Positions 42,420-51,882 of a DNA stretch of 64,000 nt are shown one piece after another (within the stretch, counting starts at the first letter, position 1; every line of letters begins with the position of its first letter). Below the pieces are notes generated by a model, which saw nothing but the letters and a program-made list of their open reading frames with translations, was not told the DNA's origin and searched no databases. The stretch is from Planctomycetaceae bacterium (lineage in GTDB: Bacteria > Planctomycetota > Planctomycetia > Planctomycetales > Planctomycetaceae), in the NCBI GenBank assembly GCA_021732845.1, contig JAKFUF010000070.1:1-64000 (forward strand), given 5' to 3'. The position numbers were made by a program, and so were the translations under genes.

Positions 42420-43307
42420 TCAATACTCGCCAACGACCTCCCCGCCGGCGCGCGTGGACAGCGCCGTGTAGACGCCGAAATTGATGCTGTCGCCGATCCC
42501 GCGGACGCTGCCATCGCCCAGCAGAAATTGGGCAATGCCGACGTGCGGCGCGGCGACATCCCGGTCGTCGCTCAGGTTGGAATTGGGCACATGACCAGAA
42601 TGGAACAGGACCATATGGCCATGGTCGTCCTCGGGTTCGTCGTAGTCCCGGACCGCGGCCGCCCAGGTGGTCTCGTACGTCACATGCACGCCGTCATGCA
42701 CATCGGCACCGCGGAATGGGCCGTTGATCCGCTCGCCCACGAACAGCGTGCTGCTCATGCCGTCCAAAATATGGCTGCTGGCCGTGGAACTGTTGCGGCT
42801 GAAGACGCCTGTTCTTTGCTCCTGAACCTCATCCAGATCTGGCGGACCAAAGTTGGCCACGTAGCACCCCGCCGCATAGCGTTCGGGGACCGGCCCCATC
42901 TCCACGAACTTTCCGTAGGAGCCGCCATCGGAGGGACACAAGAACGCGGGGAGTGATTTCGTTCTCGGCTCAATATTGGCCGAATTCCAGACGGCGACGT
43001 TCCAGTTGAACAAGTTGTACAGCGGCGACTGGTCCAGTTGCGGTAGGAGCATCGCCCCCCAACTGAAGCCAGCCGCATTCTCGAAGGATGTTCCGGGGCG
43101 ATACAGATACCCCGGCGGGAAGACTCTGTGGGTGTCGTGATAATTGTGCAGCGCCAGCCCTAGTTGTTTGAGGTTGCTCTTGCATTGGGTGCGTCGCGCG
43201 GCCTCGCGGGCCTGTTGGACGGCGGGCAGCAAGAGACCCACGAGAATGGCGATGATCGCGATCACCACCAGCAGTTCAATCAGTGTAAAGCCTTGGCGTT
43301 TGTGCAT
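42420..43307 (-). CDS. DUF1559 protein with prepilin-type N-terminus
   Basis: 295 residues from ATG 43307, supported by AGGAG just upstream. It starts MHKRQGFTLIELLVVIAIIA with the prepilin cleavage/methylation motif (G-F-T-L-I-E), followed by the family's QQAREAARRTQCKSNLKQLGLALHNYHDTHRVFPPGY. The C-terminal region ends in the typical LLGDGSVRGIGDSINFGVYTALSTRAGGEVVGEY. DUF1559 proteins are a very large planctomycete-specific family, thought to be pseudopilin-like or surface proteins; the function is unknown. A prepilin peptidase would be required. Tail-to-tail with tex. Confidence 0.93.
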   Translation of the reverse strand: MHKRQGFTLIELLVVIAIIAILVGLLLPAVQQAREAARRTQCKSNLKQLGLALHNYHDTHRVFPPGYLYRPGTSFENAAGFSWGAMLLPQLDQSPLYNLFNWNVAVWNSANIEPRTKSLPAFLCPSDGGSYGKFVEMGPVPERYAAGCYVANFGPPDLDEVQEQRTGVFSRNSSTASSHILDGMSSTLFVGERINGPFRGADVHDGVHVTYETTWAAAVRDYDEPEDDHGHMVLFHSGHVPNSNLSDDRDVAAPHVGIAQFLLGDGSVRGIGDSINFGVYTALSTRAGGEVVGEY

Positions 43308-43656
43308 GGTGAGGACTCCTCGGTGAAGTGTCACACACACGCGCCGACCCAGGACACCTGGGAAAGCTTGGCCAGCGGGTCAACAGTGGCCGAAGCGTGC
43401 CGTGGGCTGAAGCCCACGCTACGAAAAAGTGTCCAAGTTCGTCGCGCAGCGTGACGGATGGCTGGGAGAAGACGGACGCGCACCGCTGGTGGCGGTGACG
43501 TTCTCCAAGAGATGCACGCGCGGACCTCAGCCACGCTGAATGGTTCTGGAACACCCGCGGCGAACAGTTCGCCGGGAGTGTTGCAGCACTCAAGGTGACA
43601 TGCGAACGACCCGTCGCCCCAACATGGGCGCGGATCAGTTCATGAGGTGGCGTGGC
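43308..43656. other. Intergenic region with REP-like hairpin
   Basis: About 350 bp between two leftward genes. It carries the perfect hairpin at 43401-43418. The rest is GC-rich with no supportable gene; the promoter of the DUF1559 gene should be close to 43310-43400. Confidence 0.4.
43401..43418. repeat. REP-like hairpin CGTGGGCT/AGCCCACG
   Basis: CGTGGGCT, a 2-base loop (GA), then AGCCCACG, flanked by GCGTGC and CTACG. This type of GTGGGCT...AGCCCAC palindrome is, to my memory, a recurrent intergenic sequence in planctomycetes. Confidence 0.55.
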
Positions 43657-44169
43657 TCAGCCAGCCCGAGGAGGAGGAACGGGCGGACCGGAACGCCAGG
43701 AAGGCAACTGCTCATCAATGGACCCGCCAAACTGGGAACAGGTCCAATGGTGGTCGAGTGTGCGTATTGCAGGGAATGGCACCAACCGAAATTCGTCCAG
43801 CCAATCCAACAGGCTGCGACCCTTCTCGGGCCGCCCGCTCATCGCGCCCACCGAGTCTTCTGATCCCCACACCATCCAAGTCCAGCCCAGCAGGCTCACA
43901 TGCTGGTGCCAACGGTCCTCGTTGACCGGTTGCCCCGGCGAGCCATTGTCGACCTTTGTGGAATGGGAATGGTGCGATTGAGAACCGTGCGAATGGGAAT
44001 GTCCATGGGGATGCCCGTGGCCATGCCGCTCCGCCGCGATACCATGCGCATGGTTTTCGTCGCCGCCCTCATGCCGATGCCACCACCCCGGTGTCACCAG
44101 CGCGGCACACAGGGCCGCGCTCAGCAACGCACAAATCAACCAGCGTTTTTGCAGGTTGTGGGAGAACAC
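43657..44169 (-). CDS. Histidine-rich exported protein (second copy of the type)
   Basis: 170 residues from GTG 44169 (an in-frame stop lies shortly upstream and no ATG is available). A short basic start and one hydrophobic segment (WLICALLSAALCAALVTPGWW) act as a signal or anchor. Then comes a very His-rich stretch (ENHAHGIAAERHGHGHPHGH, SHSHGSQSHHSHS), then WHQHVSLLGWTWMVWGSED. The hydrophobic anchor, His-rich belt and a following 'WHxHxxxxGWxW' match the layout of the protein at 34073-34612. It probably buffers metal ions in the envelope. No known domain. It stands alone with 148 bp to the M20 peptidase gene. Confidence 0.7.
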   Translation of the reverse strand: MFSHNLQKRWLICALLSAALCAALVTPGWWHRHEGGDENHAHGIAAERHGHGHPHGHSHSHGSQSHHSHSTKVDNGSPGQPVNEDRWHQHVSLLGWTWMVWGSEDSVGAMSGRPEKGRSLLDWLDEFRLVPFPAIRTLDHHWTCSQFGGSIDEQLPSWRSGPPVPPPRAG

Positions 44170-44317
44170 GATAGTCCGCTAGGAAACTTCGGTGGATGAG
44201 AATTCTGACTCGTTCACGGTACACACGGCGGTAGTCTACCGCCAGCAGAATCCCCCAATCGCGCAGATTTCCCCAAACCAAAAAGTGGCAGATTGACATC
44301 GAACGAACCTGGTGCGG

Positions 44318-45505
44318 CTACGCTCCCGTCGCCAGCAGCAGACCGATCCGGCAGCCGTTCAGGAAATCTTCGACGTTCAGCGTCTCGTTGACCGTATGCA
44401 CATCCTGTTGTCCGGCCCCCAGCGTCACGGTGGGCAGTCCATGCTTCGCCAGCCAGTTGGCATCCAGGCCGCCATTGCTGATCCGCGTGGCCGGTTCAAT
44501 CCCCACGGCGCGAATCGCCCGCAGCGCGGCCTGCACGCTGGGTTCGCTCTCGTCCAGTCGAAACGAATCGTACTTGAGGTCGGAGGTGAACTTGACCTTC
44601 CCCTTTTCGCCCCGGCTGTTGCTGAGCGACTTCGCCGCCCGCTCGAACGCCTTGCGGAACTCGTCGACCAGCCGCTGCCGAAACACCGAGTCGTGGCTGC
44701 GGACTTCCGCCCACAATTTAAGCTGCGCTGTCACCACATTCGTGGCATCGCCGGCCTCAATGATTCCGATGTTGCTGGTGCCCTGGTTCTTCCCCTTGAT
44801 GACCAGCCCATGCCAGCCATTCTGCTGCAGGTCGGCAATCGCCAGCCCGGCGATGACGATGGCGCTGACACCCGCTTCGGGATGCACGCCCGCGTGGCTC
44901 GCGATCCCCTCGATCTCCACCTCAATATTAAAACCACCCGTGGCTCCGATGCAGGCCATTCCCGCCGAGCCACCGTCCCAGTTGAAGCAGAGCTTGGGGT
45001 TGCCCAGCTTTGCCGGAGACACATACCGCGCGCCAATCAGGCCGATTTCTTCCTGAACCGGCCAGAACAGAGTCAGCGGGGGGTAATCCAGCTTTTGCTC
45101 CATGATTTCGAGAATCGCTGTCAGCAGCACCGCCGCGCCGCTGCGGTCATCTCCGCCCAGCGCGGTTGCTTGATCCGCCGAGCGGATTGTCATTCCCTGA
45201 AGAACTGGCTTCGAGCCCTGGCACAACGGGACCGTGTCGAGGTGCGCCATCATCAGCCGCCGCGGGCCGCGTTTGGTTCCCGGCAGCTTGACGATCAGGT
45301 TGCCGATTGAGCCCCCGATCGGGCTTTTTTTGTGAACGTGGTCGGTGGTGATCGCCGACTCCGGCACACCGGCAGCGCGGAGTTGCTCCATGATGAACTG
45401 AGCCACCGCGGCCTCTTCGCCGCTCTTGCCAGGGATGGCCATCAGCTTCAGCACCCGGTCGAGCGCGGCGGCTTCATTCAGTGTCGGCAATGGTGCAGCG
45501 GTCAT
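44318..45505 (-). CDS. M20 family metallopeptidase (peptidase T-like)
   Basis: 395 residues, ATG start, no signal. Di-zinc aminopeptidase fold: MMAHLDTVPL (His ligand and Asp), LGGDDRSGAAVLL (bridging Asp), PVQEEIGLIGA (general base Glu and ligand Glu), FNWDGGSAG (ligand Asp), IASHAGVHPEAG in the dimerisation lid, and HTVNETLNVEDF (final His ligand). All five ligands and the base are present. The GGDDRSGAA and QEEIGLIGA forms are those of the peptidase T / M42-like branch, which removes N-terminal residues from tripeptides. Cytoplasmic peptide turnover is the likely role; substrate not determined. Confidence 0.9.
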   Translation of the reverse strand: MTAAPLPTLNEAAALDRVLKLMAIPGKSGEEAAVAQFIMEQLRAAGVPESAITTDHVHKKSPIGGSIGNLIVKLPGTKRGPRRLMMAHLDTVPLCQGSKPVLQGMTIRSADQATALGGDDRSGAAVLLTAILEIMEQKLDYPPLTLFWPVQEEIGLIGARYVSPAKLGNPKLCFNWDGGSAGMACIGATGGFNIEVEIEGIASHAGVHPEAGVSAIVIAGLAIADLQQNGWHGLVIKGKNQGTSNIGIIEAGDATNVVTAQLKLWAEVRSHDSVFRQRLVDEFRKAFERAAKSLSNSRGEKGKVKFTSDLKYDSFRLDESEPSVQAALRAIRAVGIEPATRISNGGLDANWLAKHGLPTVTLGAGQQDVHTVNETLNVEDFLNGCRIGLLLATGA

Positions 45506-45766
45506 TGGTCGCTTTCAGAAGAACAATGCAAACTGAAGATTGTCGTTGACCGGGCTGGTCAGGTCTTCAATCGGAGCGAGATCGATCAGTCATTTGCCCC
45601 GAGGCATCAGTTTAGGAGTTTCGCGCTTTCGGCACGATCCTCCTAGCGCGGCTGTCGGCGAGTGCCTGCCCGCAGTCGGTATGCGTGTTCCCTTGCGAAC
45701 TGATTCATCCCGGCTGACAATGCGGCCCGACTACCGCCATATCGACACCTTGGGACCAGACCGATC

Positions 45767-46795
45767 GTGAGCGAAACCTCTTCCACTGCCAAGCCGAAGA
45801 TTGTGATCAGTGCCTTTTCAGACGAGGCCGCGAATTCAAAGGCTGCCGTCGAACAGTTCGCCGTGCTGGCCGCACTGGGGCTCGAATACTACAGCCTGCG
45901 GTTCATCAACATCTCTGGAACCGTGAAGAACGTCATGGCTCTGGATGCCGCGGAACTGAAGGCGGTCAAGGCGCTGCAGGTCGACTACGGCCTCAAAGTG
46001 GCAACGATCGGTTCGCCGATCGGCAAGGTCAAACTCCTCGACCAGGAGGACGGGTCGCACAACAAGTTCGTTCCGTTCGCCCAATACCTGCAGAACGACG
46101 TGGCCAGCGCCATTGAGCGCGCCCATACGATGGAAACCAAGTTGATCCGCGGTTTCTCATTCTACCACCCGCGCGGCACCGACCCGTGGCCGCACGTCCC
46201 GCAGGCGGCTGATCAATTGGCCGCGATTGTCGAGAAGTGCGCGGCGGCGGGCGTTGTGTTTGGCCTCGAAGTCGAAGCGAACCTGATCGGACAAAATGGC
46301 AAACTGCTGGCCGAACTCGCCCGCCGCGTCAACAGTCCGCACATGGTCTGCATCTACGATGGCGGCAACATCTCGTCACAGAACCTGCATGCCGTCCGCT
46401 GCCTCGAAGAATTCCAGGCGATGCGGGATTACCTGGGCTGGGTCCATATCAAGGACTACGCCATCGATTCCAGCCTGGAGTGGACAGGCGTGGTGGATGA
46501 GGAGCGGCTGAAAAACTTTGTGCCGGCCGATGAAGGCGACACCGGCCACGAGGCGATTTTCCGCGACCTCAAATCAATTCTGCCTGCACTGGAACAGAAG
46601 ATGATCGCCATCGGCGCTCCCGGCGTCATTCTGGAACTTGAGCCACACTTGAAGGGGGGCGGACAGTTCGGTGGCTTCAGCGGTCCCGATGGCCTGGGCG
46701 TGGCCTGCCGCAGCCTGTGCAACGTCCTCGATTATGTCGGCATCGGATACGAACTCCGCACCATGGCCCACATCCGCAAGGCACGGGGATTCTGA
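45767..46795 (+). CDS. Sugar phosphate isomerase/epimerase-like TIM barrel
   Basis: 342 residues, GTG start, no signal peptide. Xylose-isomerase-like TIM barrel: [36 protein letters not shown] (strand 2), [16 protein letters not shown] with the metal-ligand Glu, [12 protein letters not shown] with Asp, and [15 protein letters not shown] with His and Asp, then [13 protein letters not shown] with the last Glu. All expected metal-site residues seem present. Common in planctomycetes next to Gfo/Idh genes, but here alone. Substrate probably a sugar or inositol derivative; that is inference from the family. Confidence 0.87.
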   Translation: MSETSSTAKPKIVISAFSDEAANSKAAVEQFAVLAALGLEYYSLRFINISGTVKNVMALDAAELKAVKALQVDYGLKVATIGSPIGKVKLLDQEDGSHNKFVPFAQYLQNDVASAIERAHTMETKLIRGFSFYHPRGTDPWPHVPQAADQLAAIVEKCAAAGVVFGLEVEANLIGQNGKLLAELARRVNSPHMVCIYDGGNISSQNLHAVRCLEEFQAMRDYLGWVHIKDYAIDSSLEWTGVVDEERLKNFVPADEGDTGHEAIFRDLKSILPALEQKMIAIGAPGVILELEPHLKGGGQFGGFSGPDGLGVACRSLCNVLDYVGIGYELRTMAHIRKARGF

Positions 46796-46877
46796 CACTG
46801 CCATAGGCCGCAAGAGTGCCGGACTTATGCAAGTCCCACCAGACGGCGATTGAGGGTCTTGAGTCGCAGGAATCATC

Positions 46878-48317
46878 ATGCGGGCTTTCTTCGACTGGCT
46901 GCTCGGACGCAAGACTGAAGTGTTGTGGCGGGAACTACAAAATTCTGGCACACAAAAACGGTTCGACGCCCTGTGCCGAGCCAATCCACAATCGATTTCA
47001 AGCCACTTTGCCGAGTGGCGGACGGTGCCCGAGGATATCCGCAATGATGGCAAATCCGTGCAGCGTTATGCCGGCACGCTGATGGCCGTGGCCACGTACT
47101 TTCGTGACCGGCTGCAACAGCCCGAACTCATGAATGATCTGATCGGGACCGAAGAAAGCAACCCGCTCCTGTACTGGCAAAATCACTCTCCGGCAGTCGC
47201 CAAACTGCAGTCCAGCTTCCGTTTCGAGGAAGCCGAGGCTCTGCTCACAAAAATCCTGAATCGCTTGCAAACTGGCACCGGACATGTGACATCCATCCGC
47301 GCCATGACGCTGGGCAACCTGGGAACATGTCGCTTTGAACTGCGTGACGCAGACAGTGCGGTCGTCTACTTCCGGCAGGCACTGGCGATTTGTGAACAGG
47401 AGTCGGATACGGAAGGCATTCAGGCGTACCTGGGCAATCTCTTTCAGGCACATCGGTACCGGAATGACCCGGAGGCGGCCAGCGAATCCGCCCTGAAACT
47501 GTCCGGGTTCTTCAGCGCAGGCGATCCACAACTCAGCACGTGGTATGCGCGACAGGCGGAGATCGTTCGCGGCGGCGAACCGTTGAGTCGGGTCATTGCG
47601 ACGATCGGTGGGCGCAACTATGAACTCAACATGCTGCCCGCGGAGACCGAAGGGTCGGTCAAGTTTTTGCTTTATCGCAATCGGCTGCCACTGAAGCTCT
47701 CGACGGAACTGACGCGCCGCGGTGATGAGCTGTTTCTGCAAAGCCTTCTGGAGCCCGCGCTCGAATTTTATCGGCAGGCCGCGCAGTCCGATCCTCCCGA
47801 TCCCCAGCCGCATTACCAGCGGGCATTCGCATTGATGATGTCCGCGCGGTACGCAGATGCGATCGAAGCCTGCCACGTCACCGAGGAACTCGCTCCCGGC
47901 TGGTTTCATTGCCGAGAAATGCTCTGGATGGCACAACAACTCTTGATCGGAAAGTTTGATCACGAAGTGCTGGTGACAACGGGCATCGTTGACGACTTCA
48001 ACCAGCCTCCGAAGCAGAACCTCAATGCACTCGTCAAGGTCATGAAGAGCTTTCCGGGTGTCGCTTCCCTGCATTTGCGCCACGGCCAAACTTTGACGGC
48101 GCTGGATCGGCGTTCTGAAGCGGCGGCCGCATTTCGCCAAGGCTTGACGTGTGAACTGATCCCCGATGTGGAAACGCGTTTGTGTGTGGCTCTGGCCACC
48201 GTTCTGGAGGCGGGCCCCGAGCGTGGCGAATTGTTGCGGCGTGCACAGGATCCCGAAGGGAACTACGTGGCCGCCGCGACCGCCGAAGTGCTGGAGCGCC
48301 TGTTCAACAGGACTTAA
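46878..48317 (+). CDS. TPR repeat protein
   Basis: 479 residues, ATG with AGGA upstream. No signal peptide. The N-terminus is a short helical region (FFDWLLGRKTEVLWRELQNSG). TPR-like helices are seen at about 125-215 (FEEAEALLTKILNRLQ, LGNLGTCRFELRDADSAVVYFRQALAICEQ, GIQAYLGNLFQAHRYRND) and 290-430 (LEPALEFYRQAAQSDPPDPQPHYQRAFALM, YADAIEACHVTEELAPGWFHC, LTALDRRSEAAAAFRQGL). The middle, around 240-280, is beta-rich and unlike TPR. No enzyme motif. Probably a scaffold; partner unknown. Convergent with the thioredoxin-YHS gene across a strong hairpin. Confidence 0.85.
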   Translation: MRAFFDWLLGRKTEVLWRELQNSGTQKRFDALCRANPQSISSHFAEWRTVPEDIRNDGKSVQRYAGTLMAVATYFRDRLQQPELMNDLIGTEESNPLLYWQNHSPAVAKLQSSFRFEEAEALLTKILNRLQTGTGHVTSIRAMTLGNLGTCRFELRDADSAVVYFRQALAICEQESDTEGIQAYLGNLFQAHRYRNDPEAASESALKLSGFFSAGDPQLSTWYARQAEIVRGGEPLSRVIATIGGRNYELNMLPAETEGSVKFLLYRNRLPLKLSTELTRRGDELFLQSLLEPALEFYRQAAQSDPPDPQPHYQRAFALMMSARYADAIEACHVTEELAPGWFHCREMLWMAQQLLIGKFDHEVLVTTGIVDDFNQPPKQNLNALVKVMKSFPGVASLHLRHGQTLTALDRRSEAAAAFRQGLTCELIPDVETRLCVALATVLEAGPERGELLRRAQDPEGNYVAAATAEVLERLFNRT

Positions 48318-48388
48318 CGACAATTCGATGCGCCAGATCTGGAAGACCAACAGTCGACGCGACAATACGTCTGCCCCTTCAAATGCCA

Positions 48389-48416
48389 ACGACCCGTGCT
48401 TTGAAGCACGGGTCGT
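48389..48416. terminator. Long perfect hairpin between convergent genes
   Basis: ACGACCCGTGCTT (48389-48401), loop TG, AAGCACGGGTCGT (48404-48416): 13-bp perfect arms. It lies 71 bp after the TPR gene and 29 bp before the end of the convergent thioredoxin-YHS gene. Two-way termination is likely; a dispersed REP-like repeat is also possible. Confidence 0.65.
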
Positions 48417-48445
48417 AAGCATTCGCGATGTGCGGCGGCACTGGT

Positions 48446-49465
48446 TTAGCCACGCGATTTCTTGTCGTCCAGTTTCACCTGCTGCGTCTTGGTGAACTGG
48501 GCGGGGTCCTCGCGGAACCGTTTCCGCGAATTTCCGTCTTTGAACAGGTACAGCGAACCGTCGAACACGGCACCAAACTTGGTGGAGCCCGGCACGGCTT
48601 CATTCGTCTCCGTCAGCAGCACTGGGTCGCAGCCCAGCAAGCGCGGAGCGTAGCGGGGCGGGTCGGCTTTGAACGCCGCAAGCTGATCGGCACCCGACAG
48701 CCAGTAGACCTGGCCTTCGTATTCGTGCGAGAACTGTTCCTTGCCCTGCGTCCAGGAACGTGACTTGAAGAGCGAGACCGGGCAGAACCCGTCCATCGCG
48801 ATCTCGGCTGGCAGGGCCTCGACCGTCGCCACACCGGTTTCTTCTTCGGGCTCGGCTTCAACAACCGCCCGGCCGGGTGTTGTCGTCGATTCGCTCGGCG
48901 CGGTGGCGACGAGTTCCTCTTCATCCTCAGCCACTTCGGGGGGCATGGGGTCTTCGGGGATCTTGGGCGTGGCCGGGCGGGCAGCCGGCTTCTGAACGAT
49001 CACCCGGTCCTCAGGGACCCGTGGCTGCGGAACTGGAGCGAGCCGTTTGCCGGCAGCAGCCAGCATCGCGACATGGGAGCAGTATTCAGTCTTGGGTTTG
49101 TATCCGGTCGACTCGTTGAACAGCCGGCCGTCCGGGGAGACGAATTTATCGACCGGCACGGACCCGACATTGTACCGCCGCGAGAGTTCTCGGTTCTTCT
49201 CGACGCACACCTTCACGCCGACAAACTGCGTCTGCAGCAGTCTCACCATCTCTGGCGTGTTCAAGACTTCTCGTTCAAGCCGCCGGCAGGGCGGGCACTG
49301 CTCGCCATAAAAATGCACGAGCATTGGGCGGTTGAGCCGCTTGGAGAGCGCCTGCGCTGTTGCGTAATCCTTGCACCATCCTTGGGGATTGGAGTCGGCA
49401 GCCGTTGCCGCGCCAGTGAGTGTGAGCCCCGCCAGCAAGCCGGCGAAGAGGAACAGGTGCCGCAT
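48446..49465 (-). CDS. Exported thioredoxin-fold protein fused to a YHS domain
   Basis: 339 residues, ATG start, Sec signal peptide (FLFAGLLAGLTLTGAATAAD, to about 23). Residues 30-140 are a thioredoxin-like domain with active site FYGEQCPPCRRLEREVL (CPPC) and VGVKVCVEKNREL. A linker rich in Pro, Glu and Thr (about 145-225) follows. Residues about 230-285 form a YHS-type domain: IAMDGFCPVSLFKSRSW, EQFSHEYEGQVYWLSGADQLAAFKADPPRYAP; the YHS signature residues (FCPV, F/Y and the C-terminal PxRYAP) are recognisable. YHS domains are often linked to copper or heavy-metal handling. Probably a periplasmic disulfide or metal-handling protein; partner unknown. Confidence 0.85.
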   Translation of the reverse strand: MRHLFLFAGLLAGLTLTGAATAADSNPQGWCKDYATAQALSKRLNRPMLVHFYGEQCPPCRRLEREVLNTPEMVRLLQTQFVGVKVCVEKNRELSRRYNVGSVPVDKFVSPDGRLFNESTGYKPKTEYCSHVAMLAAAGKRLAPVPQPRVPEDRVIVQKPAARPATPKIPEDPMPPEVAEDEEELVATAPSESTTTPGRAVVEAEPEEETGVATVEALPAEIAMDGFCPVSLFKSRSWTQGKEQFSHEYEGQVYWLSGADQLAAFKADPPRYAPRLLGCDPVLLTETNEAVPGSTKFGAVFDGSLYLFKDGNSRKRFREDPAQFTKTQQVKLDDKKSRG

Positions 49466-50034
49466 AAAACGCCCTCAACAGTGTCCGCGAATCATCTCGC
49501 CCATCAATTGGTATCGGTTCCCGCGCTGGCAGACGTTTTTTCGTCCTGCCCGATTGAAGTTCGTTTTGTTTGGCGCATGCATTGCGCAACGGTTCTGCCG
49601 AAAGCGCAGCTCTGGCAAACTGTGACGCGCAGACCAACTCGGCAGGTGTTTCCCTCCAGCAATCTCGCTGGAAAACGCACCTTGAGGACCAGAATTCCTG
49701 AAGTTCGTCCTGAAGATCTACATCATGCAATTGCGGGTGCCCGCAAAATGTCGCTTTGGCGCGCGGATTTTGAGGGTTGTCGTGCCGGAAACAGCACGCG
49801 TAACGGTCCGGCAAACGAACCGTGGCGAGTCTGCCACGTCCGCCGTCAGAACTCAGGCTGGACGCAGGCCGTTCATTAGGTCATTCGCTCGGGGAACTTC
49901 CAGCACAAAAGTTGACCCTGCCGCGTCCGTGACCTACATCCAGTTGGACGCATTGTCGTGGGCCGGCAAGGCGCTCCTTTACCGCGCCGCTTGGCAGCGG
50001 TTGTCATGCTCGCATCGTTGTTGGGACGGGTACC
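49466..50034. other. Divergent intergenic region, nothing found
   Basis: About 570 bp between the leftward thioredoxin-YHS and rightward AAA ATPase genes. Several open frames exist, but their composition is not gene-like and none resembles a known family. No repeat or RNA noted. Promoters for both genes should be here. Confidence 0.35.
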
Positions 50035-51585
50035 GTGGACCCCGAACGCCGCCGTTCGCCGCTGGAATTTCTGTCGCTGCTCAAGGGGTCGGCAAAGCCG
50101 GTGCATTTGCCCGATGCCGGTGCGGCCGCCATCACCGCGGACTCGCTGCAGCTCGACCTTTCAGACCTGAATGCCCCGATCGCCGTCGCGGATGCGACCC
50201 CGGTGCATGAGGTCGCCACAGCATCAGCCACAGCCGACGCTGCCCAAGCGATCCAGAGTAATCATTACCTCAGCGCGCTGTTCGATCGTGTGAACCGCCT
50301 GCTGGGTCCCGTGGAGGTCGACGAAGGGCCGTTTGTCCCGCGCGAGCCGCCCACGCTTGAAGCCACGGGGATGACCAGTGAAGAAATTGAGCGGCTCATT
50401 CTGAAGTACCTGCTCGCCCGAGGCTCAGCCGCCGGCCGCAAACTCGCCCAGCAAGTGTCGCTGCCCTTCGGGATCGTCGAACCGATTCTAAGATCTCTCA
50501 AGAGCGAACAACTGGTGACGTACAAGGGTACGGCCACCATGGGCGACTACGAGTACGGGTCGACCGATGTGGGCCGCGAACGCGCCCGCCGGTATGTGGA
50601 AGAATGCACCTACATGGGAGCGGCACCGGTCTCCCTGCCGGATTACCTGGTGGCGATGGCCGCCCAGAGCATCGCCAAGCAGCACGCGACGGAGGACAAC
50701 CTGCGGGAGGCATTCTCCGACCTGATCATGAACAAAAAGATGCTGGATCGCCTTGGTCCCGCCATCAATTCCGGCCGGGGCATGTTCCTGTTTGGCGCGC
50801 CGGGCAACGGCAAGACCAGCATCGCCGAGCGGGTGACCGCCTGCTTCGGCAGCACCATCTGGATTCCGCGGGCACTCGGCGTCGATGGTGACGTGATCCG
50901 CGTCTACGATCCCGCCATCCACACCCTGGTCGAAGAGAACGACGAAGCCGGCCTGCTGAATCTTTCAGGAATCGACCAGCGGTGGGTGCATGTCCGACGT
51001 CCGACGGTCGTGGTCGGCGGCGAATTGACGATGGCCGAACTGGAGGTCAAGCAGAACCTGGCCACCAAGATCTGCGAGGCCCCGCTGCAATTGAAAAGCA
51101 ACTGCGGGGTCCTGCTGATCGACGACTTCGGCCGGCAACGGATGCCGGTTGACGAACTGCTGAACCGGTGGATCGTGCCACTGGAAAAACGGTACGACTT
51201 CCTGAATCTGCCCTGTGGCAAGAAGATCCAAGTCCCCTTCGATCAGATCATTATCTTTTCGACAAATCTGGAGCCCAAGGATCTGGTTGACGGGGCCTTT
51301 TTGCGGCGCATCCCGTACAAGATCGAAGTTCTCGACCCGACGGAAGAAGAGTTCCATCAATTGTTTGGGGTCGTTTCGCCCATCTACGGCTTCAAATACG
51401 AGCGCGACGTCGTGCAGTACCTGATCGACCAGCATTACAAGCCGGTCAATCGCCCGTTCCGTTCCTGCCAGCCCCGCGACCTGCTGTTGCAGGTGCGCAA
51501 TTACTGCACGTACCGTTGCGAAACGAAGGTCATGACGCCCAAGGCATTCGATTTTGCCTGCGAGAATTACTTCTCGGTGATGTGA
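50035..51585 (+). CDS. AAA+ ATPase with N-terminal winged-helix-like region
   Basis: 516 residues, GTG start. Residues about 1-80 are disordered. Residues about 115-175 look like a winged helix ([30 protein letters not shown]). The AAA+ core has Walker [10 protein letters not shown] near residue 255 and Walker [14 protein letters not shown] near 360, with sensor-type Asn in [13 protein letters not shown] and an arginine pair [10 protein letters not shown]. The [10 protein letters not shown] segment between Walker A and B is a lineage feature. It may remodel proteins or act in transcription or secretion, but no specific function can be given. It ends 3 bp before the stop of the convergent PAAR gene. 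Confidence 0.85.
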   Translation: MDPERRRSPLEFLSLLKGSAKPVHLPDAGAAAITADSLQLDLSDLNAPIAVADATPVHEVATASATADAAQAIQSNHYLSALFDRVNRLLGPVEVDEGPFVPREPPTLEATGMTSEEIERLILKYLLARGSAAGRKLAQQVSLPFGIVEPILRSLKSEQLVTYKGTATMGDYEYGSTDVGRERARRYVEECTYMGAAPVSLPDYLVAMAAQSIAKQHATEDNLREAFSDLIMNKKMLDRLGPAINSGRGMFLFGAPGNGKTSIAERVTACFGSTIWIPRALGVDGDVIRVYDPAIHTLVEENDEAGLLNLSGIDQRWVHVRRPTVVVGGELTMAELEVKQNLATKICEAPLQLKSNCGVLLIDDFGRQRMPVDELLNRWIVPLEKRYDFLNLPCGKKIQVPFDQIIIFSTNLEPKDLVDGAFLRRIPYKIEVLDPTEEEFHQLFGVVSPIYGFKYERDVVQYLIDQHYKPVNRPFRSCQPRDLLLQVRNYCTYRCETKVMTPKAFDFACENYFSVM

Positions 51586-51588
51586 CCG

Positions 51589-51882
51589 CTATCCGCCGAT
51601 CATCACGAGCGGACAACCGACCACGATGCTGCCGCCATGCGCGGTTGGGTCGCCGACGCGGGCCGCTGGCTGGCCGCCGATGATCACGGTCATGGAACCT
51701 TTCATGATGGAGTCTGGCGGGCCGACGCAGACACACATGTCTCCCATGCGTGCCGCTGGCTGGCCGGCAATCATCACCGTGGGACATCCGACGTTGATCG
51801 GGCCGCCGACATGCGGAATGGGGGGCGTTCCCGGAGTCATCATCGGACAAATGTGCATGTCACCAATGCGCGCGGCAAGCAC
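51589..51882 (-). CDS. PAAR motif protein
   Basis: 97 residues from GTG 51882, chosen because GGAG lies about 7 nt upstream and family members begin with AARIGD. The whole protein is a PAAR domain: AARIGDMHICPMMTPGTPPIP, HVGGPINVGCPTVMIAG, QPAARMGDMCVCVGPP, and AARVGDPTAHGGSIVVGCP. Cys and His residues for the tip zinc site are present. PAAR proteins cap the spike of type VI secretion systems and extracellular contractile injection systems. No other T6SS or injection-system gene lies in the window, so it is an orphan. Tail-to-tail with the AAA ATPase. Confidence 0.9.
   Translation of the reverse strand: MLAARIGDMHICPMMTPGTPPIPHVGGPINVGCPTVMIAGQPAARMGDMCVCVGPPDSIMKGSMTVIIGGQPAARVGDPTAHGGSIVVGCPLVMIGG

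Noticed and set aside
49725-50210. 161-codon plus-strand frame overlapping the AAA ATPase start.
   Set aside because: Rich in Arg, Cys and Ala, out of frame with the ATPase, with no ribosome-binding site; treated as chance.
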